From: Acorus gramineus
Lineage: Eukaryota > Streptophyta > Magnoliopsida > Acorales > Acoraceae
Assembly (NCBI GenBank): GCA_030737835.1
Contig: CM060855.1
Span: 2,093,032-2,157,031, forward strand
Direction: 5' to 3'
DNA: 64,000 bases
The position numbers and the translations under genes were made by a program. Of this stretch, positions 49,201-60,639 are shown in pieces. The notes under the pieces are model-generated. The model made no database searches. It had not been told where the DNA came from and saw only the letters and a list, made by a program, of their open reading frames with translations. The number at the start of each line of letters is the position of its first letter. The stretch's first letter is position 1.

Positions 49201-50912
49201 TGAACTCACTACAATAGCTAATGACTCCTTAAATACTTAACCATGGGTTAAGGACCAAGGAAGAGCAATTTAATGATTGGCATCTATACAGACACACATA
49301 GGGCTTATAAAACTAGGCAATTTAGTCAATACCAACCACAAGAAAATTAAATACTAAGCGGCCACTTATACAAGAAAACTCTTGCATCTCATAGATTAGT
49401 TAGCAATATACGAAAGGGGACTAAGACATGCTTAGTAAGGTTCAAAGACCTCTAATAGCAAGAACAATAACTACCAATGCATATCAATTTCTGTAGGGTG
49501 TGAATCATAAATGCCTATATCATGAGCATGAAATAGAGCAACCCGATTACATGGCACAACGATCACATATACGCATATATCAAAGCTAATGCAGCGGACT
49601 TAATTTTAGCATGCCTAGCGTGACTCGATCGCGCATGGAGATGAGAAAAGATACAACATCGATGCTAAGAATAGCTGACATAACACTAGCATGCAACTCA
49701 TGACTAATCGCATACACACACGCTCGTCTCTCCGATTCACACGAGTATAAATCCTCCACATGCATCAATAACAATTATATATCCATCAAGTTTACAATAC
49801 TAATGAATTCGTCGAACCACTCACCTAATGAGCGTGTGGCTCGCGGGAGATTAGGAGGTGACATACTTTAATCCTTAGCACGAAGCCACTCCACCGAGAA
49901 TGGTTCAATCCCGAAACTGATTAATGGGTTGGATTAGGTTGCGACAAGGTGCTCGAGGCTTCGAGGTTCGCTCTGCACGCGTCTGGACACTCCATGCACG
50001 CCTCCCGTGCGCTCCACATTCATGCGAGCACGCACCTGTAGCCCCAGAAGTTGCTCGTGCGATCACAAACGCACCTATGCATCAACCCCGCGCCCCTTCT
50101 AAGCACACCCACATGTCACTAGTGCCACCAACCACCATCACCAGCCACAACTCTTATTCTTCTTTAGTGTGACATACTCACAAACGGGTTGCGTGCACAC
50201 ATACTCTACACACAACACACAAACATGGATTCCTCTCCCACTTCCTTCACTATTTCACACACCATAAGCACAAACACAGTGAGGATACTCACCCATATAA
50301 ACACCTTTATCACTTCCTGCACTACCCACCGAACACCTTCCAAGAACAAAATACAAAAAAATGAAATGAACAAGAGAAGAAGAGAGAGATGGGGAAGATG
50401 GGGGGATACAAAGCTCACACACACTCATACTTTATCTCTTCTTCCTTCCTTTCTCTCCTCCCTTTTCTTTCTTTCCTTTCTCCATTAATGGCTGCCGAGA
50501 GGGGTTTCTCGAGTGAGTGAGGGAGGGTCAAGAGTGAGCAAGAGAGAGGGCATTTAATTTGATAAATAAAAAGGGTTAAGTTAGTTGTTATAAGGGAGGG
50601 GTGAGTTTAAGCTTCTCTCATCACTCACACACAAATCTATATATATATATATCAAAGACTTTGTGCCTAATATATGTACACCTCAAGCCGAGCCAAATAT
50701 CTAACCAATTAACCCAGTAATAAAAAATCTGGATATCAATCGAAACTGCATAATTTCTAAAACGATATCAAAATACAACAAAAATTTACAGATAAGCCAA
50801 TGTCAGTACCAGGAGAACAAATATGCAGTCAGATTTTGAAACTGAATGCTTAAACTTTTTAAAATAAATAAAACACGATATTTGATCTTTAAAAAATGAC
50901 ACAGTTTTAACA
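46299..50912 (-). mobile_element. 4.6-kb solo LTR (family 2) inserted in the PMD gene
   Basis: Read on the minus strand it runs TGTTAAAACTGTGTCATTTT ... GGGGTGTAACA (TG...CA). The 5-bp duplication CCGGC lies at 46294-46298 and 50913-50917. Removing the LTR and one duplication restores the PMD reading frame across the site. A TATA-like (TA)n at about 50638-50654 precedes a leader on the minus strand. It contains four ~70-bp tandem repeats and the GAGGGGTGAGC/GCTCAGTGA module shared with family 1. No retrotransposon proteins are seen. Confidence 0.88.
47036..47322 (+). repeat. Four ~70-bp tandem repeats in the family-2 LTR
   Basis: Units carry CACCCGTGGTTGGTACTCRA, GCCTCGTATGGTAG, and CATACTCTGGGCATTCCCAA followed by CGA(T/C)ACGG. 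Confidence 0.85.
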
Positions 50913-51804
50913 CCGGCAGCACAGTTCTCGTATCATATCTGAGATTTCTGGTTGATGTGGATCACATTAGAGCTTATGGTTGGGGGGTTGCTGCACTTGT
51001 TCATCTATATCGACAGTTAGGGATTGCTACTCGTGCGAAATGCAAGCAAATTTCCGGTTGGTTGATTTATTGGAGGTAAGCATGGTCTTTGTGCCACTCT
51101 ATTTTAAATAAAACAAAACCCTTGTTGATTAGGATTGGTATGATTATGGATGTGCAGATATGGACATATGAGCACCTTCCAGTTTTAAGTCCAACTCCAA
51201 AAATATTGTACACTGATGAGACACCACGAGTTGATCGATGGATCAGATGTCATAATATGCCGGGGTTACAGAAGAATTCCATTGATGTCATTAGGGAGCT
51301 TTTAGATTTGGCCATAGCTGAGCAGGTGATAACGGTATCTCTAAATCAGTTTGTTTATATTTTTTTGTAATTCGATGTTTTTGTATATGCAGGTAGAGTT
51401 TGATCCTTGTCGAGCTGTCCGGGACCGTAGACCACTTGAAGAATTCACCTTCTTCAAATGGTGTCTTTGCGCAAATAATATATTCGAGCCGTACATGCCG
51501 GATCGGGTTCTCCGACAACTTGGCCATGTTCAAATCATACCTGGAACACCAATCCAACCACGAGAGGATGTGAGAAGGAATCAAAGCGCTACAAGTTATA
51601 GAGTTGATTATCCTGGTAGCGTTCAGCTAGTCGAGCAATGGATGGATAGTGTGTTAATCTTAAGGACGAGGAGGATCCAGTTTGTAGGCCATCAGAAGCA
51701 GTCCCAGAGTATTTGGGGTGGTTTAGAAGGAACAGCCATACGATAGTTCAAAACCCCCAGAACAAGAAACTCGTCCATATTGGCTTCAACGTCTTCTGAT
51801 GCTG

Positions 51805-52280
51805 ATTTGGTAATGCTCTTTGACATTCATTATTCACTTATATGTTTACCAAATTGAAATATTTGTTTTGACTTATTCATTCTCACAGCGTATTACAACC
51901 GTTGTTCGATATATAGAGCAGTTTGGTGGTAGAGGCGCCCGCAATGTTCGGCACAGGAGGCAATTCAAGATGCTATAAGGTACTTCGAGGATGGAACACC
52001 CCTGCCTGACGCGCCAATCGCACAACAACGAACGAAACGTAGGCATATACGCCATGATTGATCACTGTGCGATCGGCATCAGCTTGTGGACTCAATCCCA
52101 TGTTTTTTTTTTGGTATTTTGTCCAGAAAATGTGTAATTTTTTTGTGTAAGCTAAACAATGGTGAAAAGGAAAAGGTGTGTTGTAACTAAATTATTAAGA
52201 TGATGTATATGCATATCATCTACAATGTTTTTTGAACACTGGAATGATCTATAATGAGACAATGTAGTAAAATGATCTTT
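51805..52280 (+). pseudogene. Decayed 3' exon and 3' region of the PMD gene
   Basis: After an acceptor-like TTCTCACAG (about 51888) sequence with open frames resumes. One frame encodes FEDGTPLPDAPIAQQRTKRR then HIRHD and a stop, a plausible basic tail, but it is out of frame with the exon start. It is AT-rich afterwards. Confidence 0.4.
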
Positions 52281-52359
52281 AAGTGTCTATTTTGTTGATT
52301 ATTAGGTTTGTTTGGTTATCAGTGTTAGTGTGTTCAAATTTTAACAATTTCTGGATTCT

Positions 52360-53472
52360 GAAAGACATGGACCATGTCGAATCAAATCAAACACGGAAGA
52401 CATGGACCATGTCGAATCAAATGCAGAACACTTTAAAAAAATTTGGTTCCAGAAAGACATGGATCATGTTAAACGAAATCAAACACGGAAGACATAGACC
52501 ATGTCGAACCAAATGCAGAACACTTCAAAGTTATTTGTTCCAAAAAGACATGGACCATGTCGAACCAAATCAAACAAGAAAAACATGGACCATGTCGAAC
52601 TAAATGCAGAACACTCCAAAAGTTTTTGGTTCCAGAAAGACATGGATCATGTCAAACCAAATCATGTATGGAAGACATGGACCATGTCAAACCAAATAAA
52701 GAACACTTCAAAAGTTTTTGGTTCCAAAAAGGCATGGACAATGTTGAACTAAATCAAACACATAAGACATGGACCATGTCAAACCAAATCATGGACGGAA
52801 GACATGGACCATGTCGAACCAAATGCTAAACACTTCAAAAGTTATTGGTTCTAGAAAGACATGGACCATGTCCAACTAAATCAAACACGTAAGACATGGA
52901 CCATGTCGAACCAAATGCAGAACACTTCAAAAGTTTTTGGTTCTACAAAGACATGGACCATGTCAAATCAAATTTAACACGGAAGACATAGAGCATGTCA
53001 AACCAAAAGCAGAACACTCCAAAGGTTCAAGATTCCATAAAGACATGGACCATGTCAAACGAGATCAAACACGGAAGACATGGAGCATGCCTAACCGAAT
53101 GCAGAACACTCCAAAGGTTTATAATTCCAAGAAGACATGGACCATGTCGAATAAAATAAAACATGGAAGACATAGAGAATGTCGAACGAGATGCAGAACA
53201 CTTCAAAGTTTTGCGGTTCTAGAAAGACATAGACCATGTCAAACCAAATAAAAAATGGAAGACATAGAGAATGTCGAACAAATCCAGAACAACTCCAAAG
53301 GTTTATGATTCCAAAAAGACATGGACCATGTCAAATCAAGATTAACAAGGAAGACGTGGAACATGTCAAACGGGATGCAGAAGACTTTAACAGGTTTTTC
53401 GTTCCAGAAAACCATGGACGATGTCAAACCAAAGCAAACACTGAAGACATGGAGCATGTCTTGGCATGTAGC
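52360..53472. repeat. 92-bp tandem array with paired palindromes
   Basis: About 25 copies of a core like GACATGGACCATGTC (arms GACATG/CATGTC) alternate at about 36 and 56 bp, so the unit is about 92 bp and repeats about 12 times. Common extensions are CGAACCAAATGCAGAACACT and TTTTGGTTCCAGAAAG. All three frames stay partly open because few stops fall in the unit, but 92 is not a multiple of three and no protein is likely. It lies between the convergent PMD and transposase genes of MULE-3. Confidence 0.92.
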
Positions 53473-55961
53473 CCAGGAAGACAGTGTGAGGGTCAACCTG
53501 GGGCCAAAAGCAGCAGTATACCAAACTTGGCAACATCAATGCCAAATGTCATATGAATATAAAAAACATCTTCATTTCAATATTATCAGTGAGATATACA
53601 GAACATTTACATTTCAGTCCATATCTAAACTAAGCATACTCATATACAAAATGAACCCATACACTATCACAACCATCCACATATCTTGTTTTTACAAGAT
53701 GTACAAAATGGAACTTATATACTTTCTGTAAAACTGAAAAAAAAAACAGTCTTACAAATGGTCCGATTCGGAGTGATGGATATCCACGATGGCAACATCA
53801 GTGCCCACATAAGTACAAAAGTTATCCATTCGAGCCTTATATGGTATCACCCAATCAGATGCAGCATCAGTAAGGAATCGCTCCCATGTTTGGGATGCAA
53901 GAGGTAATGGGGAGTCTGAAGTCAACTCCAACCTTATATATGAAGTGACATCCACTGACGAATCCAATACAAAGAGGTCTGAGTGTATCAGTGGGTGGTG
54001 GAGGACCCAACAATGGAAAGAACGTGAGGCATTGAAGCTTTGAAATGAGCACACCGGCAATATTGTAACACGATGCAATCACTGGTCCCATATCTGGCAT
54101 TGACATCCAATGGGTACGGTTTGCAAATGCAGATTGACATTGCAAAGACATTTTCAATTCTTCCATGCGTTCGTGTCCATAGAATACTCTTTCATACAAG
54201 TCGGGGTGTTGCTCAATCTGCAAGAGTAGATCGTTTTTTACTTCACGCCAACCATCATCAGCCATTCCCAGAAATCCAGCAATGACACGGTACCACAGTG
54301 ACCATCTCCATGAACATCACCTACTGATATGATGAACGGTGACATAAAAGGAGGCAATTCACTCAAGTATTTGTTACTGCCCACTGACCTTTTCTTGAGG
54401 ACCCTCGCTTTTTGAACATGCATCTTCTCCCTTTTTCCTGTGTGAAGGAAAGATACTTGTGATGTTTGTGTCAGAATGGCGACATCCGGTTGGATTGAGT
54501 TATTCAAATATTCAAGCACATGCTCAAACCCACTCTTCTCTTGTTTAGTAGATTCCCCGGCAAGGGCCTTAGCCCTTTTCTTTCCACTCCTCTTCCGACC
54601 CTTGTTATTTATCTTCACTGTTTGCTCGAGCAATAAATTAGTTGAGGGATCACTAAGTTTCTTGAGAATTTTTTTTATCTCTTTTTTTGGGGCAATGCTT
54701 GCAACATTAAACCTTTTCAACAGTAGCTCAATCTCTGGTCCTATGTCAACCACATCGGTGTAATCCTCAACAAATGGTGTATTGCAGTCTAACTTACTCC
54801 AAAATAGATGAATGGTGGAAAGAGGGATGGGAGAACATTCGCGTTTGTACTGAGCAATCATGTGTGCGCATGGCAATCCACATGTGGTTTGTGACGCATG
54901 ATGACAAATGTCTGTGTAAGGTCCAACCAAGTAACTCTTCTCAACCTCCTCCTCGATCTTGCTAAGGGCATATATGGACACAAATCCAATGAGATCCTGA
55001 AAGAGCCAGCCTCGATATTTGTGTGGGATCTTTCGTTAGACTCTCCTCAAATGACGCTTTGATGTCGGAAATCTGAAGTTTCAATAGGTTGTGAATTATG
55101 TTCTAGGAACTCACAAAGTTTTGGATTGAAGTATGTAAATACCTCTTCAATTTTGCATGGTGTCTTTCAACCTGATTATTGGATGTATTCCCAAGGTGCA
55201 AGTATTGGTCAATCCACGCAGACACGAACTTCTCTTTGTGTTTCCCCAACCAAATATCATGAAGATATCCAATCACCTTTGGATACTGTTGAAAATCATT
55301 CTCCAACTTGTGCAGTCTCGTTGAATATTGTTGCTCAGTTGTAGCCTTCATCACTTTAGCCCAATCACCCATGAACGCTGTTATATATGTGTCACTTTTA
55401 ACCTGTTGGTAACCGTTAGAGCGTTCTGGCAGTTTTCGGTTTTTACCGGTTTTCGATCGGAACCGCTTATTTTTTGGACTGTTAGCTATCGTCCTGAGTT
55501 AGAGGACTCCGATTGGAAATCTAACTGCATATTTGGTGTCCTGGTGCCATTTTATGCCTCTCACGAAAATTTCATCGAATTCCGGCATCGTTTCCAAATA
55601 TTTCGCAGTTCCGGGGCGTATCCGGGTATTTTAAGTCGCTCACTACATAAGTGGGAATTTAAAATCGAGTGGCACTATTCATCATCTTCCCGACTTGAAC
55701 TCTCCTCCTCCGTTTTTCTTCCGTTTGAGCCCCCTACACCCCTCAAAATCAAAAACCCAAAGCACGGGAAGTGTAGATCGGGTCCCGATCTACACACCGG
55801 TGTCTTCAAATCCGAGTTCCGACGATCCTAGCCTCCCCGACCTCCCCTTTTCGTCCTCTGATTTGGCCCATTTCGAAGGCCAAGCTAGATCGGGGCGTGA
55901 GAAGGCCGTTGTGGAAGGTTCCGGCGCTAGGAGAGCCACCGGGCGCCTCTTCCTCCCCTCG

Positions 55962-56881
55962 GTAAGCCTTCTTTCCCTCTTTTTCTCGCATAGATGTATG
56001 CTAGGGAGGTGGATCTTGGGTTGGGGAGTGGTCGGTGGCAGTGGGGGTCGTCGGAGGGTGGTCGGAGGTGGTCAGGGGTGGTCGGCGGTCGTGGGAGAGG
56101 CGGTGGTGGCACTCGAGCAGGGGCTGGCCTGTTCCGGGCAACAGGCAGCAGCGGCAGCGACCCAGGCAGCGCGCAGATCGGGCGCGCGCGGGCAGGCGCG
56201 CGTGCGTGCGCGGACGTGCGTACGCGCGGCGTGCGCGCAGGTCTGGTGCGGGGCTACTCGGGCGGCTGTGCGCGGGGCTGTTGGTGCGGCTGAGGGCGAG
56301 GAGCTGCACGCGGGGGCGTGCGGGGTGCTCGCGGGCCGGCGCGAGGTGCTCGGGGCGCGCGCGGGCTGCTGCGGCTGGGCGCAGGGGACGCGCGGAGCCC
56401 CGGGGGTGGTGCGGTGGCTGGTGCTGGGCGGACTGGTGCGCGTGGAGCAGGTCGCGCGGGTGCGAGGAGGTGCCTGAGCAGCGGTGGTGGTGCGCGCGGG
56501 GCGCGGTGAGGCCGTGGTGGTGCGCGCGGGGCGCGGCGAGGCCGTGGTGGTGCGCGCGAGGCGCGGCGAGGTGGCAGAGGTGCGCGTGGGGTGCGCGCGA
56601 GGCGAGGCGCTGCGCGCGGGGGCGCGCGGGGTGCTCGCGGGCCGGCGCGAGGCGCGCGGGGTGCGCGGGCGGAGGCGCGGCGGTGCACCCGGGCGGTCGG
56701 GTGGCCGTGCGGGTGGTTGCCGGCCGTGCGGGTAGTGGCCGGAGTGCTCGGGCTAGCGTGCGTGCGGGGCGTATGCACGTTTGCCCGAGCGTTGGGTGTT
56801 TATTGTGGGTTTGGGGTATTTATTTCTGTATTAATAGTATTTGTGGATTTATACTTACCAGTTAAATACCCTGTCTTGCAG
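55962..56881 (+). other. Putative GC-rich LTR intron in copy 3
   Basis: Donor CTCG|GTAAGCC and acceptor CTGTCTTGCAG|ATCT. This is the shortest of the three versions (920 bp). The CpG-dense interior (about 56100-56780) has R/A/G-rich frames without protein character. Confidence 0.45.
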
Positions 56882-57865
56882 ATCTCGACGGACGGTCGCG
56901 CGTCGACCCGAGTTCCAGTGAGTGGGACAATCCAACCCAGTAGAGAGGGGTTATACGCACTTGGGCGTATACCGACCTCTCCTGGGGCACCGTGGATAAT
57001 ATTAACTTGTAATAATATGTATTACATGTGAGCATGATATTAAATGTAGAATGCATGCTACCCTAGGCTTTTATGTTAGGGACTTGCACCCATAGGATAG
57101 GTGTAAGAGCCATGCACCATGCCTCCTGTTTCATGCTAGGAAACCTCGGTCTGTGTATGCGTCCTACTAGTTTATTTATTTAATTAAATGCTAGTGTATG
57201 TTAAATCGCATGCCTTAGGTAATATTATCGGGAGAAGCCTTGCGAGGACAGCGGTGAGACCGTGTTAGGGTACTCCGTGTTCCTTGTTTGGTTGTCGGGA
57301 TGTCCTGTATCGGGACCTCAGGCTGCCCTCCCAAGGTCCTAGTCCCAATAATATTATAAGTAATGTTGTATGTTTGGTATAATTATTAGCATGAGTAGTG
57401 AATATTATAGGGGAGGGACCTTGCGAGGACAGCGGTGAGACCCGGGTTAGGGTACTCCGTGTTCCTTGTTTGGTTGTCGGGGTATCCTATATCGGGAACT
57501 CACGCCGCCCTCCCGAGTTTCTTTCCCCCAGTGATATTCCAACACTGCTTTTGATTGTACTTGTTTCCCCGCATCTTGGTTATGCGCGCTGGAGGAACTC
57601 TGAAGAGTTCATGACATTTGAGTAGTAGAGATGTGTTGTCGGCGGATCCGAGTGGATCATATGCGTATGGTTAGGCTGTTCTGTTCCCTTCGTTGGATCC
57701 GGTAGAGACTACCCCAGCGTTAGACAGGGCCTTCCTGACAGAGGGCTCCCATTAGTAGGCACCTCCTGATTTGGTGACGGACTGTGCTGAATGTGGGAGT
57801 AGACCAGGCGGGCTACGGAGTGGAGGAGGGACTATCGGTGGACCAAGGGTGACCAACAGCCTAGT

Positions 57866-58040
57866 CAGTCCCAAAATCCTATGTCACCCGTGGTAGGGTG
57901 AGGGTGAGGGTGTAGTGGGTTGGCGATGAGCGACCTACTGGATATGTGAATGGATGATTATCAGTCCCAATAGCCTATGTCACCCATTGATGGGTGAGGG
58001 TGAGGGTGTGGTGGTTCGGCGAAGTACGAACCACTGGATC
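57866..58040 (+). repeat. Two G-run tandem units in LTR copy 3
   Basis: Units start CAGTCCCAA and contain GGGTGAGGGTGAGGG. The first keeps the fourth G-run (TAGTGGG). Confidence 0.75.
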
Positions 58041-59801
58041 ATGTTGTTATGTCTTAGAGGCTGGATAAATAATGAAATTGTGGTAAATATTGTCTGTGAT
58101 GCATGGGTTGTGCTATTCACTGAGCGTGTGGCTCACCCCTCGCACATGTTTTTCCCCAGTGGTCACTGAGCCTGAGCTGGAGCCGGAGCAGCAGTTGGAG
58201 CTTTCCGAGGGATTCCTTCAGTAGCGGAGCAGCGCCACGTTCCGCGAGTGCCAGAGGTTATCAGCATCCCTTCTTGACTGTATGTATTTGATTCCCGTGC
58301 TTGGCACGTGTTTGTATATGTTCAGTTGTATTTGTGTATATTGGCTCTCACAGGACGTATGATTGAGTATCGAGTCTGTAGAATGTTTATTCACAGATTC
58401 AGTCTTTGCTTCCGCATTTGGTGTATATATATCATGTCAGTTCTTTTGTTGCATGTGTGTCATTCTAGTTGTCTGTGTATGATATATTATTGATCTCCTG
58501 TGTTGGCTTCTGATATGATATATACACTTGTCGCGTCCCTGGGTTGGCCGCCCTGGGGCGTGACAGAACGCATCCCATGTATCTTTATCACTAAATTCAT
58601 TCCTGCAATTCTTCAGTACATTCTTGCAAATATGTACTCGGCACAAAAAATTGGCACTAGTAGGAAAAACAACGGATATAGCATTCATCAAACCAAGTTC
58701 GTGGTCAGTGATTATCACCTTTGGCTCGGTGGTGCCATCAAAGAGGGCCTTAAAACACTCCAACGCCCAAATGTAGCTGTTTTCCTTCTCAGATTGTAAA
58801 TAAGCCAAGGCCGCTACAAAGGTCTTCCCCGTCGACGTGAGGCCAACAATCTCAAACAAGGGTAATTTGTACTTGTTGGTCTTGTAAGTACAATCCATCA
58901 TGAAAACAATTGGAAAAGCTTTAACCATATTCATCGATGTTGGATGTGCAAAAAATATCTCCAATAAAATATTACCATCAGAATCGGCTCAATGATGCTC
59001 AATGTAACCGTGCTTGTAAATAAGTTTCATCAATTGTTGTAGCTGAGTTCTCCAACTTTTCTCCAATATCCGCATTTTTTTTTAGCATTGTTAATATTTC
59101 TTATACAACTGACATTTGTGGGGTCATTGCGTTTCAAGTGAGTTAGAATATCACGAGACCGCATGCCACTTTTTGTCATACCTTGCAACACCTCAACCTC
59201 ATCCTAAAGCAATTTTCCTACGTAAGAATGACCTTCGAAATACATCGCCAATGGATGATTGTGTAGGCCACACATAACTTCTAGTCTCCATTTGTCATCC
59301 CCTTCAGATGCCCATAATTTGAAAGGCATTCACACTTCTTGGTACCCGTTTGTCGTTTCTGTTTGCCCTTGTCAGTCTTCCGTGGACGGGTGTCATATTT
59401 CCCTCCTCTTTCACATATAAGAATCACGCGAGGTGCTCTCCTTGGGTCCGATACGTCAGATCTACCAATAACAACCACAACGCCAATGTTTCGACCGACA
59501 CATTTCACCCACTCCATCAACTCTTTCCGAGTGTCAAATAACTAAACAATGAAACAACCAATATATCAAACACTCGACGTCAAGTGGGCATGTATTACAC
59601 AAACTAAAGATCGATGATTACCAAATTGGTGGTGAATTGTTCAGTAGTGTCAATTTCACCGATGCCCTCATCAACGTTTTGCACGAGTGGAATAATAGGA
59701 TTCTACAAAGACAATAGAAGAGCCATAAATAACTAAAATATCATATTTGTAACAATTCCATTGTGCATATGAGAGAAAAAAAAACTAACCAGATTATCCA
59801 T

Positions 59802-60639
59802 TTTACACTCTACCAACCAATTCAAGTTATGTGTTGAGCGGCAAACAAGTAGAATAACCCCTACAAGACTAAATATATGTAGTTAGTTTACAATCATATG
59901 TACTCATTAACATGAAAAAAATTAATATGGGAATATTTACACCAACACAACCCCTACAATGATTATCATCACCACAACAATAATATATTATTTGTGAAAG
60001 TGCAACAATACCACAGCCACCAAAACAAGGCAACAACAAACGCTAACACCATCAAGGCCATCTGTAAAAGAACACCATCCATGCTCAATGACCACCATGG
60101 CCATCGTCACCACCACTGCTGCATCCATTACCACCAAAATAACATCCACCACCATAAACAAAAAAACCCTAACCTTAGAACCATAACAACCACTAAAAAA
60201 ACCACCACAATCACCATCACCAAATCACCACAACATTGAGGAGCAACAAATTGGTAAACAAAACTTTAAATGAAAGAGAAGCTCTTACCTCTTTCAAATA
60301 TGGAGTCCAATCGACCTAGGGCATCATTTTTTCCTCGTTGGCAACTCGGTGGCCGGAGGCGGAGGAGAAGATGGCAATGATGTTGGATGGAGCCAATGCC
60401 GGAGGAGAGGTCGCCGGAGAAGGTGGCAGCAATCGGGAAAGTCGGGGAAGACAACCAACTCGGGGGAGAGAGAGAGAGAGAGAGAGAGAAAGAGCACGAG
60501 ACTTGTTATTTTGATTGTGGGGTGGGTAATATATTTATGGGGGATGTGTGGGGTGGGTAATATTCGGGGTGGGTAGAGTGTACCATTGGGTGGGTTGGTG
60601 TGAGAAAAAATACAGCAAAACATTTTTTACTTTTAAATA
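59802..60639. other. Upstream region of the MULE-3 transposase gene
   Basis: 59950-60240 is low-complexity CAN (ACC/ATC) DNA. 60460-60490 is a GA run. 60520-60640 holds subterminal GGGTGGGTAATAT motifs next to the right TIR, probably including the promoter. No coding exon was found. Confidence 0.45.

Larger units (their letters stand above)
45415..51804 (+). pseudogene. Plant mobile domain (PMD, aminotransferase-like) gene of MULE-3, broken
   Basis: Exon 1 is 45415-45687 (basic N-terminus MAPKKRVPQTTSLRRRQSKR). Exon 2 begins at 45780 and is cut at 46298 by a solo LTR, resuming at 50918 and ending at 51075. Exon 3 is 51158-51325 and exon 4 starts at 51393. The PMD signature is clear: LISAMVERWYPKTNTFHLSF, EMTITLDDVAQEIGIPV, then after the LTR VDHIRAYGWGVAALVHLYRQ, and EPYMPDRVLRQLGHV. 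Two likely 1-nt frameshifts (near 51057 and about 51680) also break it; the second hides PEYLGWFRRNSHTIVQNP. PMD proteins such as MAIN/MAIL1 act in plant gene silencing, and many PMD copies lie in transposons. Further decayed coding sequence follows to about 52060. Confidence 0.85.
55379..58565 (+). mobile_element. Complete solo LTR, family 1, copy 3 (3187 bp), inside the MULE-3 transposase
   Basis: It begins TGTTATATATGTGTCAC and ends GGGGCGTGACA, flanked by GAACGC at 55373-55378 and 58566-58571 (5-6 bp duplication). Removing it rejoins the transposase frame exactly (DTWDAF | MGDWAKVMK). It contains the putative intron 55962-56881, two G-run repeats (about 57866-58040) and the GAGC/GCTC module (about 58118). 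The TATA position reads CTACATAAG. It is in the same orientation as copy 1. Confidence 0.92.
53752..59801 (-). pseudogene. FAR1-MULE-SWIM-OTU transposase gene of MULE-3, broken
   Basis: Predicted exons on the minus strand: 59790-59801 (MDNL), 59622-59702 (27 codons), then from 59541 down, all phase 0. Blocks in order: FAR1-like DNA-binding start (ELMEWVKCVGRNIGVVVVIG); MULE catalytic core with D (FMMDCTYKTNKY), D (ITDHELGLMNAI) and, after the LTR, E (NNQVERHHAKLKRYL); SWIM finger (C-H near HHASQTTCGLPCAHMI); basic linker; OTU cysteine protease core (GDGHCG, then WMSMPDMGPVIASCYN and CHF). Defects: an in-frame TAG after GHSYVGKLL, a solo LTR at 55379-58565, stops near 55100, a 1-nt loss just after DGHCG, and a second shift near 53940. 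The catalytic triad residues remain readable, so inactivation is probably not ancient. Transposase-OTU fusions occur in other plant MULEs. Confidence 0.82.

Noticed and set aside
52360-53472. CRISPR-like regular repeats
   Set aside because: This is plant nuclear DNA, spacers are themselves repeats, and there are no cas genes. It is a tandem satellite.
52283-53556. Frames of about 100 codons reading KTWTMSNQ-like repeats
   Set aside because: They come from the 92-bp palindromic array. The period is not a multiple of three and all frames give similar open stretches.
56035-56865. 276-codon frame in LTR copy 3
   Set aside because: It lies within the putative intron and its flanking LTR DNA, is repetitive A/R/G, and is not shared with the other copies.
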